Source of the DNA: Flavobacterium cellulosilyticum
GTDB lineage: Bacteria; Bacteroidota; Bacteroidia; Flavobacteriales; Flavobacteriaceae
Direction: 5' to 3'
DNA: 64,000 nucleotides
NCBI RefSeq assembly: GCF_004349355.1
Contig: NZ_SMFK01000016.1
Location: forward strand, 1-64,000
Part shown: piece by piece, positions 35,798 to 45,177 of the stretch
Layout: every line of letters starts with the position of its first letter
Position numbering within the stretch: the stretch's first letter is position 1
The notes under the pieces: generated by a model
What the model was told of the DNA's origin: nothing
The model's input: the letters and a program-made list of their open reading frames with translations, nothing else
Database searches by the model: none
Program-made: the position numbers and the translations under genes

Positions 35798-36733
35798 ATG
35801 AAAACATTTAAAATAGTAGCATTAGCCATTGCAATAGTAACAATAGTCCAAACTGCAAAATCACAAGAATTAAAAGGAAACATCACTATTTCTGGAGCAT
35901 TTGCCTTATATCCTATAACTGTAAAATGGGCTGAAGAATTTAAAAAAATACATCCAAATGTAAAAATTGACATTCAAGCAGGTGGAGCTGGAAAAGGAAT
36001 AACCGATGTATTATCTAAAGTAACAGATATTGGATTGGTGTCTCGTGAATTGAATAGTGCCGAATATAAAAAAGGAGCCTACGCAGTAGCGGTAACTAAA
36101 GATGCAGTTATTCCTGTAATTAGTGCTTCAAGCCCTTATAAAAAAGCATTGTATGAAAAAGGGGTGCGAAAAGAAACTTTCAACAATATTTTTATTACCG
36201 GAAAATATAAAACTTGGAATGCTTTAGGCCTGAAAAGTGATGCTCCAATTCATGTTTATACTCGTTCAGACGCTGCAGGAGCAGCAGAAACTTGGGCAAG
36301 CTATTTTGGCAAGAAACAAGAAGATTTACTGGGGGTTGCCGTTTTTGGAGATCCTGGACTGGCACAAGCTGTTAAAAGAGATCCAATTGGTATAGGTTTC
36401 AATAACATTGTATACATCTATGACATGAAAACGAATAAAGCTACTAATGGAGTTGTTCCTGTGCCAATTGACCTGAACAACAATGGAAAATTAGATCCAG
36501 ATGAAAATTTTTATGGTGATATTGACCAATTAATTGCTGCAATTATTAGTGGAAAATACCCTTCGCCACCTGCAAGAGATTTATATTTTGTAACCTCAGG
36601 CAAACCAAATAATCCGATTGTTAAAGCATTTATAAAATATATTTTGACTAATGGCCAACAGTTTGTTAATGAAGCGGGATACATCAAATTTTCAAAGGAA
36701 AAACTAAGTAAAGAATTAGAGAAAGTGAAATAA
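35798..36733 (+). CDS. PstS-like periplasmic anion-binding protein
   Basis: 311 residues. Signal peptide to AKSQELKGNI. Mature part: ITISGAFALYPITVKWAEEF, VKIDIQAGGAGKGITDVLSK, VTDIGLVSRELNSAEYKKGA, HVYTRSDAAGAAETWASYFG and PIGIGFNNIVYIYDMKTNKA. This is the PstS-type binding fold with the phosphate-loop layout SGA-x-x-x-P and RSDAAGA (classical PstS has RSDGSGT). The changed ligand loops leave room for another oxyanion such as sulfate or molybdate. It is followed by pstC, pstA and pstB-like genes. Confidence 0.88.
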   Translation: MKTFKIVALAIAIVTIVQTAKSQELKGNITISGAFALYPITVKWAEEFKKIHPNVKIDIQAGGAGKGITDVLSKVTDIGLVSRELNSAEYKKGAYAVAVTKDAVIPVISASSPYKKALYEKGVRKETFNNIFITGKYKTWNALGLKSDAPIHVYTRSDAAGAAETWASYFGKKQEDLLGVAVFGDPGLAQAVKRDPIGIGFNNIVYIYDMKTNKATNGVVPVPIDLNNNGKLDPDENFYGDIDQLIAAIISGKYPSPPARDLYFVTSGKPNNPIVKAFIKYILTNGQQFVNEAGYIKFSKEKLSKELEKVK

Positions 36734-36829
36734 GGAAATCTAATTCAAATATTAAACCTGCATCTCGTCATTACTAAAACAAACCAAAGGTTTTGAATAA
36801 ATTCACGAGTTGTCCTTAATAACAAATAA

Positions 36830-37723
36830 ATGAAAAACATACGATTAGTAAAAGACAATGTATTCGGAAAAATATTCTTTACGCTTACCATTCTTTCCAT
36901 ATCTACTGTAGTCTTTCTTGGAATAGGTTTGTATTATAAATCTATTCCTCTATTAAACAATAGTTCATTATGGAATTTGTTATCATCATCTGAATGGAAA
37001 CCCTTTAAAGAAGCTTTTGGTTTTTACCCCTTTATTATGGGAACGCTATGGGTAACTGCGATTTCCATTGTGATAGCTTTACCATTATCGCTCTTTACAG
37101 CCATCTATTTATCGGAATATGCTTCTATTAGAATTCGAAAAACGGTGTTGCCATTGATCGAATTATTGTCAGGGATCCCACCTGTGTTATTTGGAGTTTG
37201 GGGAGTTTTAGTTATTATTCCAATAATCCAAGATCATTTAGCACCTCATTTTGTGGAATTTACAACAGGATATTCTGTTTTGGCAGGAGGAATTGTATTG
37301 GCAATTATGATTTTTCCTTTAATAATAAGCATCTTAATTGAGGTATTCGACAATGTTCCGCAAGAATTGAGAGATGCTTCATTATCGGTTGGAGCTACAA
37401 AATGGCAAACCGTTAAAAAGGTATTACTTCGAAAATCAGTTGATGGCATCGTTGCCGCCACAGTGTTGGCAATTTCGAGAGCATTTGGTGAAACCATCGC
37501 CGTTTTGATGGTTTGCGGAAACTTGGCACAAGTTCCCAATAGTATCTTTGATTCTGGTTATCCATTGCCTGCTTTAATAGCTAATAATTATGGAGAAATG
37601 ATGTCAATCCCGATGTACGATTCAGCCTTAATGTTTGCTGCATTACTCCTATTTGTCATTATCTTTTTGTTTAATGCAATAGCGAGATTGATTTTATTTC
37701 GAATTGAAAAAAGCAACAATTAA
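36830..37723 (+). CDS. PstC-like ABC transporter permease
   Basis: 297 residues with six membrane segments, for example IFFTLTILSISTVVFLGIGL, GTLWVTAISIVIALPLSLFT and VLAGGIVLAIMIFPLIISIL. The EAA coupling loop is ELRDASLSVGATKWQTVKKV. The Ser-Gly-Ile-Pro-Pro segment (LLSGIPPVLFGVWGVLV) is typical of phosphate-type permeases. Inner-membrane channel half of the importer; 11 bases before the PstA-like gene. Confidence 0.92.
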   Translation: MKNIRLVKDNVFGKIFFTLTILSISTVVFLGIGLYYKSIPLLNNSSLWNLLSSSEWKPFKEAFGFYPFIMGTLWVTAISIVIALPLSLFTAIYLSEYASIRIRKTVLPLIELLSGIPPVLFGVWGVLVIIPIIQDHLAPHFVEFTTGYSVLAGGIVLAIMIFPLIISILIEVFDNVPQELRDASLSVGATKWQTVKKVLLRKSVDGIVAATVLAISRAFGETIAVLMVCGNLAQVPNSIFDSGYPLPALIANNYGEMMSIPMYDSALMFAALLLFVIIFLFNAIARLILFRIEKSNN

Positions 37724-37734
37724 TAATTAAAGAA

Positions 37735-38574
37735 ATGAGAAAATTAGAAGAAAATATATTTAAAATCATAATGATAGCGTGCACTTTAATAGTTAGCAGC
37801 ACTTTATTTATGATAGTTTACACCATATTTTCAAAAGGCTTGGGATCTTTAAATTGGGACATGGTTTCAAAAATTCCCGAAGGAGGTTTTTATATTGGAA
37901 AAGGCGGAGGTATTCTAAATGCCATTATTGGATCCCTTTATATCTCAATTGGAGCGACTATATTGGGACTTGTGATTAGTATTCCAATAGTAATTTACAT
38001 CAATATCTATGCAAAGAAAAATTCGATGTTAACTACCATAACTCGATTGAGTTATGACATATTATTTGGAATTCCATCTATTGTTTATGGAGCTTTTGGA
38101 TTTACAATTATGGTATATATGGGTTTAAAAACCTCATTATTAGCGGGAATAATAACCGTAACATTACTTATAATTCCAATCTTGGTGCGAACAATGGACG
38201 AAGTTGTAAGAGTCGTTCCGGAAGACATGAAGAATTCTGTTTATTCATTAGGAGGCACACGATATGAAACTGCAAAAATTGTTTTGCGACAGTCAATTCC
38301 AGGGATTATAACCGCCATATTATTATCCTTTGGTAGAGCAATAGGTGATGCTGCTTGTGTATTATTTACAGCAGGTTTTACAGATAGTATACCAACTTCT
38401 TTAGACCAACCTGCAGCCACATTACCATTATCCATTTTTTTTCAATTGAGTAGTCCAATTCAAGAAGTACAAAACCGAGCCTATGCCTCAGCGGTAGTGC
38501 TTACAATAATTGTATTAATCGTTAGTATAACAGCAAAAACAGCAAGTAAAAACCTTTCAAAAAATAAAATATGA
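37735..38574 (+). CDS. PstA-like ABC transporter permease
   Basis: 279 residues, six membrane segments. Characteristic parts: GGFYIGKGGGILNAIIGSLY, DILFGIPSIVYGAFGFTIMV and the EAA loop DMKNSVYSLGGTRYETAKIV, then AILLSFGRAIGDAACVLFTA (Gly-Arg-Ala-Ile-Gly-Asp). Pairs with the PstC-like subunit. Its stop overlaps the start of the ATPase by four bases. Confidence 0.92.
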   Translation: MRKLEENIFKIIMIACTLIVSSTLFMIVYTIFSKGLGSLNWDMVSKIPEGGFYIGKGGGILNAIIGSLYISIGATILGLVISIPIVIYINIYAKKNSMLTTITRLSYDILFGIPSIVYGAFGFTIMVYMGLKTSLLAGIITVTLLIIPILVRTMDEVVRVVPEDMKNSVYSLGGTRYETAKIVLRQSIPGIITAILLSFGRAIGDAACVLFTAGFTDSIPTSLDQPAATLPLSIFFQLSSPIQEVQNRAYASAVVLTIIVLIVSITAKTASKNLSKNKI

Positions 38575-39332
38575 TCCTACAACCTCATATCAGCATACAA
38601 AATTTAAATGTGCATATTGGTGACAACCATATCCTTAAAAATATTAATCTTGACTTTCCAGATAAAAAAGTCACAACACTAATCGGCCCTTCCGGCTGTG
38701 GGAAAACTACGTTATTAAAAACTATGAACCGATTACTAGACCATCAAACAGATGTTCGTGTAGAAGGAAAAGTATTGGTTGACGGTGAAAATATTTATGA
38801 CCCAAAAGTGGAAGTCACTCACATCCGAAAAAAAATGGGTTTACTTTCTCAAAGACCTTTTCCTTTACCAATGAACATTTATGATAATGTTGCCTATGGT
38901 CATCGAATTCACGGAAAACATAAAAAAAACGAATTAGATGCAATAGTCGAAAAATATCTTCGAGGGGTTAACCTTTGGGACGAAGTAAAAGACCGACTTA
39001 AATCACCTGCCACTCGACTTTCTATAGGCCAACAACAAAGATTGTGTTTGGCTAGAGGGCTTGCAATTGAACCTGAAATTATCTTGGGTGATGAACCAAC
39101 TTCAGCATTAGACCCGATTTCGACTCAAGCGATAGAAGAATTGTTTATGCAATTAAAAGACAAATATACCATTGTATTAGTAACACATATTCTACGCCAA
39201 GCCAGAAGAGTTTCTGATTACATCGGTTTTGTTTATATGGGTGAAATAATAGAATTTGGTCCGACTGAAGAAATTTTACTTAACCCTAAAGAAAAACTAA
39301 CCAAAGAATATGTAAAAGGTTTTTTGAGTTAA
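38571..39332 (+). CDS. PstB-like ABC transporter ATPase
   Basis: 253 residues. Walker A is IGPSGCGKTTLLKTMNRL, the Q-loop is MGLLSQRPFPLPMNIYDN, the signature is RLSIGQQQRLCLARGLAI, and Walker B is ILGDEPTSALDPISTQAIEE; the H-loop His is in LVTHILRQARRVSD. The canonical LSGGQ reads LSIGQ here, with Gly to Ile at the third position; several ABC proteins tolerate changes at this site. No phoU follows; the operon ends in a hairpin. Confidence 0.93.
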   Translation: MILQPHISIQNLNVHIGDNHILKNINLDFPDKKVTTLIGPSGCGKTTLLKTMNRLLDHQTDVRVEGKVLVDGENIYDPKVEVTHIRKKMGLLSQRPFPLPMNIYDNVAYGHRIHGKHKKNELDAIVEKYLRGVNLWDEVKDRLKSPATRLSIGQQQRLCLARGLAIEPEIILGDEPTSALDPISTQAIEELFMQLKDKYTIVLVTHILRQARRVSDYIGFVYMGEIIEFGPTEEILLNPKEKLTKEYVKGFLS

Positions 39333-39353
39333 CCCAAAAACCACATAAATCTA

Positions 39354-39396
39354 AAAAAGTCTCAAATTTGAAATATTTTCAAAATTGAGACTTTTT
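39354..39396. terminator. Bidirectional hairpin terminator
   Basis: AAAAAGTCTCAA (39354-39365) pairs with TTGAGACTTTTT (39385-39396) with an extended AT stem between. It separates the pst-like operon from the convergent Spy-like gene. Confidence 0.88.
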
Positions 39397-39425
39397 AGTT
39401 TCATTAGCAAAAGAAAGACAAAAAC

Positions 39426-39881
39426 CTATTCTCCACCCGCATTATTACCCATTCGTTCTTGCATTCTTTCTTGCATTTTTGCTCTATTGGCTTCCTCCAT
39501 CGCTTTGTATTTTTCAAATTGCGTTGGGTTCAATACCGCTTTTATTCGATTATCCATTTCCGTTTTTTCTTCATTTCTTTTCGCTCTCATGGCTTCGCGA
39601 TCTTCTTTAGAAGGTTTAGCATTGTCTTTATTAGCCATTCGTTCTGCTCTCATCGCTTCCATTTTACTGGTTTGCTCCGTAATAATTAATTTGATTTGAG
39701 CTTGTTGATTGGCATCTAAATTCAAATCGGCTGTCATTTTTTTTAATCGAGCTTCGTTTCTTTCTTCGGGTGACCTCATTTCACGAGAGCCATTATCCGA
39801 TTTGTTTTTCATTCCAGTGCTTTCCTGTGCAAAAGTGGATACACTTACAACTAACAATGCAGCAATAATTAATTTTTTCAT
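39426..39881 (-). CDS. Secreted Spy/CpxP-like helical protein (paralogue)
   Basis: 151 residues. Signal peptide MKKLIIAALLVVSVSTFAQE; then ARLKKMTADLNLDANQQAQI, KLIITEQTSKMEAMRAERMA and IKAVLNPTQFEKYKAMEEAN. This is the same architecture as the protein at 15543, with the repeated element L-x-L-x-x-x-Q-x-x-x-h and an N-P-x-Q-x-E-K tail. Charged, helical and periplasmic. It is upstream of the large outer-membrane gene on the other side. Confidence 0.82.
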   Translation of the reverse strand: MKKLIIAALLVVSVSTFAQESTGMKNKSDNGSREMRSPEERNEARLKKMTADLNLDANQQAQIKLIITEQTSKMEAMRAERMANKDNAKPSKEDREAMRAKRNEEKTEMDNRIKAVLNPTQFEKYKAMEEANRAKMQERMQERMGNNAGGE

Positions 39882-39992
39882 TTTATAAATTATTTAAGTT
39901 TGAACAAATAAGACAGTAGTTTTTAATAAAGGTTTAATCTTAGTTTATAAAATAAATCACTAAGCTTAAACGAATTAGAGGAAGACTTAAAA

Positions 39993-42749
39993 TCAATCCT
40001 CTTCTCTGTCTCTTCCTCTTGACCCTCTTTCTTTTTTCATAAAATTCCCTAATTTATAAGATACGGAAAACATAGCATAACGCTTTAAAACAGTATTCTC
40101 TTCATCTCGAATCGATGTTGCAGAGATAGTCCTTGTAACACTTTGATTTTGATTTAAAATATCATAAACCTTTATTTTTAAATACATTTTTTTATCGAAA
40201 AAACCATAAGACAAACTGGTATTCCATAAATAAAAGTCTTTTTTGAAATCATTAGAAATTTTGGAATTGTAAGTATAACCAAAATCGTTACCAAAAATCC
40301 AGTTTTTAGGCCAATAGGATGTCGTTTGCAAATTAATTCTGTGAACTACATTTGAAGAAGCAGCTCTTGATGAATTTTCATATTTTGTTTCATTATAGGA
40401 TAAACTATAAGCAGGTACAATGGTAAGTAACTCACCATAATCATAGGACAAATAAGCTCTAGGAGTAATTCCTATCGCTCTTGCATTAAATAAAACAGCA
40501 TTTGTATATCCCTTGTCAAAAGAATAATTTCCGCTTAATCCCAATCCATATCTAAAAACATGAGCTTCTCTTTTGATGGTCTGATTCCAATTTGCTCCGA
40601 TTGAAGCAGAATAGGTTCCTGAAATATTGACATAGGTAGTATTTCTAGCTCCATCGGCATCATAAACAGAGGTGGCAACAACTTCATTGTTACTATAATC
40701 TCCATTTATATACAAGGAATACCCAGATCGAGTTCGAAAATCATAATTTCTAAAATTAATGTTTGCGGTGTTTTTCTCACTAGGATTCAAATTTGGATTT
40801 CCTATGATAGTATTTAATGGATTAGACAAATTCAATACAGGCATTAATTGGGTTGGTGTTGGAAGACTATTAGAATAATCATACTTAAAAGTAATAAATT
40901 TAGATCTTTCAAATTTATATCTTAGCTGAAACCTAGCATAAGGCAACACATATTTTTTATTCAAATCCGTATTAGTATTCAAGTAAAAGGAATGATTGTC
41001 ATAATCAATAATTGTTGTACTTGAATTTAAATTCACTGTGAATTTATTTTTTTCGAAAGAAATCCCCACTTTTGGACTTATCGAATTTTTACGTGAAGTA
41101 GTATAATTACTCAAAGATCCGTTTAAGTCTGAATACATTTGAGTACTTGTATCAAAATTATACGTCTTGTGGTCATTCTTTTCACTATTCCAATCAAAAT
41201 CAGAACCAAATCGAATACGCAACGAATCCGTTATTGGTTCTGTGTATTCAATATCGGCTGAATAGGAATTATAAGAGTTGTCATTACTACTGTTTTGATT
41301 TCTTTCGTCATTGGGCTTCGTATTTTGGTAAAAAATAGTTTTTGAAAGATTGAATCCATTAGAATCCGTTTTTGAGTTGTTATTATTAAAAACCAAACTA
41401 ACATTACGTGCTTTTCTTTCAAACGCCTTATTGAAGTTAATGGAATTTGAAAAATTAGTGTTTGAATTTTCATTGTTTGAATTAGAAGCACTTTCGTTTA
41501 ATGATTGCCCATTTTCATCTTTTGAAAAACTGGAGGAATCCGAACTATTATTAGAACGAGATTGATTGAGTTTTGGCGAAACTACAAGTCTTGTTTTTGG
41601 ATTTATATTATATTCCAATTCAAAATTAGCTTTATTTCCAGTATTATCATTTTTGGTTTTAGAACCTGATTCAGTCAAAATATTTCCTGTAGGCAAGAAA
41701 CTCGTCTGACTTGATTTACTTTCGTTTTTGGTACTGGAATCATTAAAATTATAACTGCTTGAAGCTAATAATTTTTTAGTCCAATCGTCTGAATAGTTGA
41801 CTCCAATTAAATTGGATTGGGTAATTCCTTTTCCGCTACCTGTATTTCTCCCTCCTCTACTATTCCTTCCACCGCTCATATTATCAAAAACCTCATCCAT
41901 TGAAAATCCAGTAGCATTAATATTATTGGAGGAGGCCAAAACACTTATTTTTTGCTTTCCTTTAAAGAAATTTACTATCGCACTACTTTCATAATGATCA
42001 TCGGTACCATAACCCGCAAGAAATTTACCAAAATAGCCTTTGTTTTTCTTTTCGTCAATGGTTAAATTAATACTAGAATAATCAGAAGTAGAATCTTGTT
42101 TCGATAATTCTTCTTTTTTAGTTTTAAAGTCAGAAACCTGGACTTTATTAATAATATCAGCTGGCAAATTTTTTAGAGCCATTGCTCCATCTTTATCAAA
42201 AAAAGCTTTTCCGTTTACCAAAAACTGCGTTACTTCTTTTCCGTTAACAGTGATTTTACCATCGTTATCCACTTCGAAACCAGGCAATTGCTTCAACATA
42301 ATCTCAACATTAGCATCGGGTCGAACCTTAAAAGATTGCGCATTAAATTCTAAAGTGTCTTTTTTAATACGAATGGGGGGCGCTGTGGTAATTATTACAT
42401 CTTCTAAAGTATTTACATTTTGAAGTAAGTATATTTTACCAAAATCCTTAGATTCAAAAAGTCCTTTTTGCTCCTCTATAAAGGTCTGGTATCCCATATA
42501 ATTCACCTTTAAATAAAACGGTTTTTCATATTTTTTGGTGTTAAATATAAATTCACCATTTTTATCCGTATTAGAAAGTTCTAAAACTGTAGAATCTTTG
42601 ACATTCATAAAATATACTGTAGCTAATTCTAACGGTAATTGGGTATTAATATCTAAAACTGTTCCCTTGATTCCAATGGTGTTCTGAGCATTTATAGAAT
42701 TAAAAATAATAAAAGAAAAAAGGAACAAAAAAGAATGAAATTTTATCAT
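39993..42749 (-). CDS. Large outer-membrane beta-barrel protein (TonB-receptor-like)
   Basis: 918 residues. Signal peptide ending NSINAQNTIG, a carboxypeptidase-like regulatory domain (GIKGTVLDINTQLPLELATV), a plug-like domain (FNAQSFKVRPDANVEIMLKQ, LPGFEVDNDGKITVNGKEVT, QFLVNGKAFFDKDGAMALKN), then a long barrel rich in Asn and Ser (OMP_b-brl_3 type). The acidic/basic tail is KKERGSRGRDREED. Such proteins lack a clear TonB box in this family; substrate unknown. The Asn/Ser-rich stretch (about residues 290-500) is low complexity. Confidence 0.9.
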   Translation of the reverse strand: MIKFHSFLFLFSFIIFNSINAQNTIGIKGTVLDINTQLPLELATVYFMNVKDSTVLELSNTDKNGEFIFNTKKYEKPFYLKVNYMGYQTFIEEQKGLFESKDFGKIYLLQNVNTLEDVIITTAPPIRIKKDTLEFNAQSFKVRPDANVEIMLKQLPGFEVDNDGKITVNGKEVTQFLVNGKAFFDKDGAMALKNLPADIINKVQVSDFKTKKEELSKQDSTSDYSSINLTIDEKKNKGYFGKFLAGYGTDDHYESSAIVNFFKGKQKISVLASSNNINATGFSMDEVFDNMSGGRNSRGGRNTGSGKGITQSNLIGVNYSDDWTKKLLASSSYNFNDSSTKNESKSSQTSFLPTGNILTESGSKTKNDNTGNKANFELEYNINPKTRLVVSPKLNQSRSNNSSDSSSFSKDENGQSLNESASNSNNENSNTNFSNSINFNKAFERKARNVSLVFNNNNSKTDSNGFNLSKTIFYQNTKPNDERNQNSSNDNSYNSYSADIEYTEPITDSLRIRFGSDFDWNSEKNDHKTYNFDTSTQMYSDLNGSLSNYTTSRKNSISPKVGISFEKNKFTVNLNSSTTIIDYDNHSFYLNTNTDLNKKYVLPYARFQLRYKFERSKFITFKYDYSNSLPTPTQLMPVLNLSNPLNTIIGNPNLNPSEKNTANINFRNYDFRTRSGYSLYINGDYSNNEVVATSVYDADGARNTTYVNISGTYSASIGANWNQTIKREAHVFRYGLGLSGNYSFDKGYTNAVLFNARAIGITPRAYLSYDYGELLTIVPAYSLSYNETKYENSSRAASSNVVHRINLQTTSYWPKNWIFGNDFGYTYNSKISNDFKKDFYLWNTSLSYGFFDKKMYLKIKVYDILNQNQSVTRTISATSIRDEENTVLKRYAMFSVSYKLGNFMKKERGSRGRDREED

Positions 42750-42895
42750 AAGGTGCTTTATTAAACGATTAAGACTAGATAAAATACCAAAGGTTTAATT
42801 GTAGTACTAACACTTATTTAAATTGGGTTCAAATTGAGGGGTAAGAATTCAAACAATAATGTCGTAAAAATTATCTAAAAAAGCATTCCATAAAA

Positions 42896-42937
42896 AAATA
42901 CCCCAAAAAGAAGTTAACTTTATGGGGTATTTATTTC
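42896..42937. terminator. Hairpin terminator after der
   Basis: AAATACCCC (42896-42904) pairs with GGGGTATTT (42924-42932). It lies 24 bases past the der stop on the minus strand. Confidence 0.82.
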
Positions 42938-42955
42938 TAATTAGGAGTGTGAATT

Positions 42956-44266
42956 TTATTTTTCTCTAATATAGATATCAATTGGCACACCTGATAAATC
43001 CCAATTCTCACGGATTTTATTTTCAAGGTAACGTTTGTAAGGTTCTTTTACATATTGTGGCATATTGGCAAAAAACACAAATTGAGGAGTTTTTGTTGGC
43101 AATTGCATGCAATATTTAATTTTTACATATTTCCCTTTTGTTGCCGGTGGCGGATAGGCTTCAATCACTTTCAACATGTATTCGTTGAATTTTGAAGTCG
43201 CAATACGCTGTTGTCTGTTTTCATAAACCTGAACTGTTGCTTCTAAAGCTTTCAACAAACGCTGTTTCGTTAATGCAGAAACAAAAAGAATAGGCACATC
43301 AGTAAATGGCATCAATTCTTCTCTAATTTTAGCTTCATAATCACGGGTTGACATCGTTTCTTTTTCGACCAAATCCCATTTGTTTACCAAAATCACAACT
43401 CCTTTACGGTTTTTTTCGGCCAACCAAAAAATACTTTGATCTTGACCTTCAAATCCACGAGTGGCATCAATGATCAAAATACATATATCGGCATGTTCTA
43501 TCGCACGAACCGAACGCATAACCGAATAAAATTCTAAATCTTCTTTTACTTTCGCTTTACGACGAATTCCTGCTGTATCTACCAAGTTGAATTCAAAACC
43601 AAAACGGTCAAATTTAGTATCAATAGCATCACGAGTGGTACCAGCGATGTCTGTTACCATAAAGCGTTCTTTACCTATAAGTGCGTTTATGAAACTTGAC
43701 TTTCCAGCATTAGGACGACCTACAACTGCAAAACGAGGCAAAGCAATTTCTTCTTGAGTTGGTTCTGGTTTTACAGGAAAAGCTTCAATCACAGCGTCTA
43801 ATAAATCTCCCGTTCCACTTCCAGAAATACTGGCAAATGTATAATAATCACCTAAACCTAGGTTATAAAACTCGATAGCATCTTTTTCACGCATCGCATT
43901 ATCCACCTTATTTACAGCTAAAAGTACTGGTTTTTTTACTTTACGCAAAAGTCTCGCAACGATATCATCCATTGGAGTAATGCCTTCTTCAACATCAACC
44001 ACAAAAATAATTACATCCGCCTCATCAATGGCTAATTCCACTTGTTTACGGATTTCACCTTCAAAAACATCGTCAGATCCACGAACATATCCACCTGTAT
44101 CTATTACAGAAAATTCCTTTCCGTTCCATTCGCTTTTTCCGTAGTTTCTATCACGGGTAACTCCCGATACTGAATCTACAATCGCTTCTCTTCTTTGTAT
44201 CAATCGATTAAAAAGGGTCGATTTTCCTACGTTTGGTCTTCCTACTATGGCTACAATGTTGTTCAT
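42956..44266 (-). CDS. der: Ribosome biogenesis GTPase Der (EngA)
   Basis: Two tandem GTPase domains and a KH-like C-terminus that act in 50S subunit assembly. 436 residues. Domain 1: [29 protein letters not shown]. Domain 2: [34 protein letters not shown]. The C-terminal domain has [20 protein letters not shown] and [20 protein letters not shown]. Full length and typical. A clear -33/-7 promoter precedes it. Confidence 0.97.
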   Translation of the reverse strand: MNNIVAIVGRPNVGKSTLFNRLIQRREAIVDSVSGVTRDRNYGKSEWNGKEFSVIDTGGYVRGSDDVFEGEIRKQVELAIDEADVIIFVVDVEEGITPMDDIVARLLRKVKKPVLLAVNKVDNAMREKDAIEFYNLGLGDYYTFASISGSGTGDLLDAVIEAFPVKPEPTQEEIALPRFAVVGRPNAGKSSFINALIGKERFMVTDIAGTTRDAIDTKFDRFGFEFNLVDTAGIRRKAKVKEDLEFYSVMRSVRAIEHADICILIIDATRGFEGQDQSIFWLAEKNRKGVVILVNKWDLVEKETMSTRDYEAKIREELMPFTDVPILFVSALTKQRLLKALEATVQVYENRQQRIATSKFNEYMLKVIEAYPPPATKGKYVKIKYCMQLPTKTPQFVFFANMPQYVKEPYKRYLENKIRENWDLSGVPIDIYIREK

Positions 44267-44315
44267 TTTTATTATTTTAGAGTGCAGATTTTAGATAGTA
44301 GATTCTGGAGATACC
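44267..44315 (-). repeat. Class B heptamer repeat directly before der start
   Basis: In the der sense: units AATCTAC, TATCTAA, AATCTGC, ACTCTAA lead up to the ATG, inside the 5' untranslated region. Confidence 0.55.
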
Positions 44316-44364
44316 AAAACTATAATTCCTTAAAATGCAGGCAATATGATATTTTAATTTTTTG

Positions 44365-44394
44365 CAAAGGTAGTGTTAAATCCCGTACTATCAA
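44365..44394 (-). promoter_or_regulatory. der promoter
   Basis: On the minus strand TTG (44394-44392), a 19-base spacer and TACCTTTG (44372-44365) match the Bacteroidota housekeeping promoter (TTG, then TANNTTTG). Confidence 0.75.
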
Positions 44395-44447
44395 TTTTTT
44401 TACTATTTTGCAATATTAATAATACTTTCGAATTAAAAATTTCTATT

Positions 44448-44945
44448 ATGGATGATAAAAATGACATCAGACTTCGCTTGCGTTTTTATAAAGATGTAGA
44501 AGAAAACATAGATACTGTTCGTGAAAAATTCGAGAATTACACTATAAATGGCACTTCTGATTGCCTTTTAAAGATAAAACACAATCATATTTGGATGGAT
44601 ATGCCAGAATCAAAAAAAGAATTTTGGTCTCCTCATTTGCATCTGGAATTGGATTCAAAAGAAAATAATGAAACACATATCAGTGGATTATTTGGTCCCG
44701 AACCCAACTTATGGACGTTTTTTATATTTCTGCACTTTATGATAGCCGGAATATTTATTATTTTTAGCGCTTTCGCCTACTCCAATTATGTGTTGGCGCT
44801 ACCTAATTCCACTGATTTAATCGTGATGTTGCTCATGGTGATTGTTTGGTTATTACTCTATTTCATTGCCAGACAAATCCGATTTAAAGGCTATGGTCAA
44901 ATGAATGAATTGGAATCAAAATTTATAGAGATTTTAGAATCGTAG
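44448..44945 (+). CDS. Conserved two-helix membrane protein
   Basis: 165 residues from ATG 44448 (MDDKNDIRLRLRFYKDVEEN). The N-terminal cytoplasmic domain of about 85 residues (LLKIKHNHIWMDMPESKKEF, SPHLHLELDSKENNETHISG) is followed by two membrane spans (FFIFLHFMIAGIFIIFSAFA and LIVMLLMVIVWLLLYFIA). It resembles small proteins sometimes labelled 'GTP-binding protein' only because they sit by der/era; no G motifs are visible. Function unknown. Confidence 0.75.
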   Translation: MDDKNDIRLRLRFYKDVEENIDTVREKFENYTINGTSDCLLKIKHNHIWMDMPESKKEFWSPHLHLELDSKENNETHISGLFGPEPNLWTFFIFLHFMIAGIFIIFSAFAYSNYVLALPNSTDLIVMLLMVIVWLLLYFIARQIRFKGYGQMNELESKFIEILES

Positions 44946-44954
44946 TTATTTTAG

Positions 44955-45053
44955 GAGCTTTATACTGCTATTCGCTATATTCCCGATTAACAAAAACTAC
45001 GACAAAAAAGCCCTGTTTTTCTAAAACGGGAGATGCCGCTACTATCAGGGCTC
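44955..45053 (-). ncRNA. Structured element of Flavobacterium type (possibly Flavo-1), copy B
   Basis: Minus strand from 45053: GAGCCCTGATAGTAGCGGC, an internal hairpin (CCCGTTTT...AAAACAGGG-like), then GCGAATAGCAGTATAAAGCTC. GAGC pairs with GCTC and CTG with CAG at the ends. It shares its end sequences with the element at 29724. It lies 3' of era in era's orientation, after a CAGT repeat. Confidence 0.65.
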
Positions 45054-45138
45054 ATTTGAACTCTAAAACACGTTTTACAACCCCTATTCATACGTGAAGG
45101 ATAGCGGTCAATGTCATTTAGTTAAGGACTTTTTTGTC

Positions 45139-45177
45139 ATTACTGACCACTAAACACTGAATACTGACCACTAATTA
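45139..45177 (-). repeat. Class A CAGT heptamer repeat directly after era stop
   Basis: In the era sense, right behind the TAA: units TAGTGGT, CAGTATT, CAGTGTT, TAGTGGT, CAGTAAT. Confidence 0.7.

Noticed and set aside
44448-44945. GTP-binding protein label for the membrane protein between der and era
   Set aside because: No P-loop or NKxD motif is present; it is a two-helix membrane protein.
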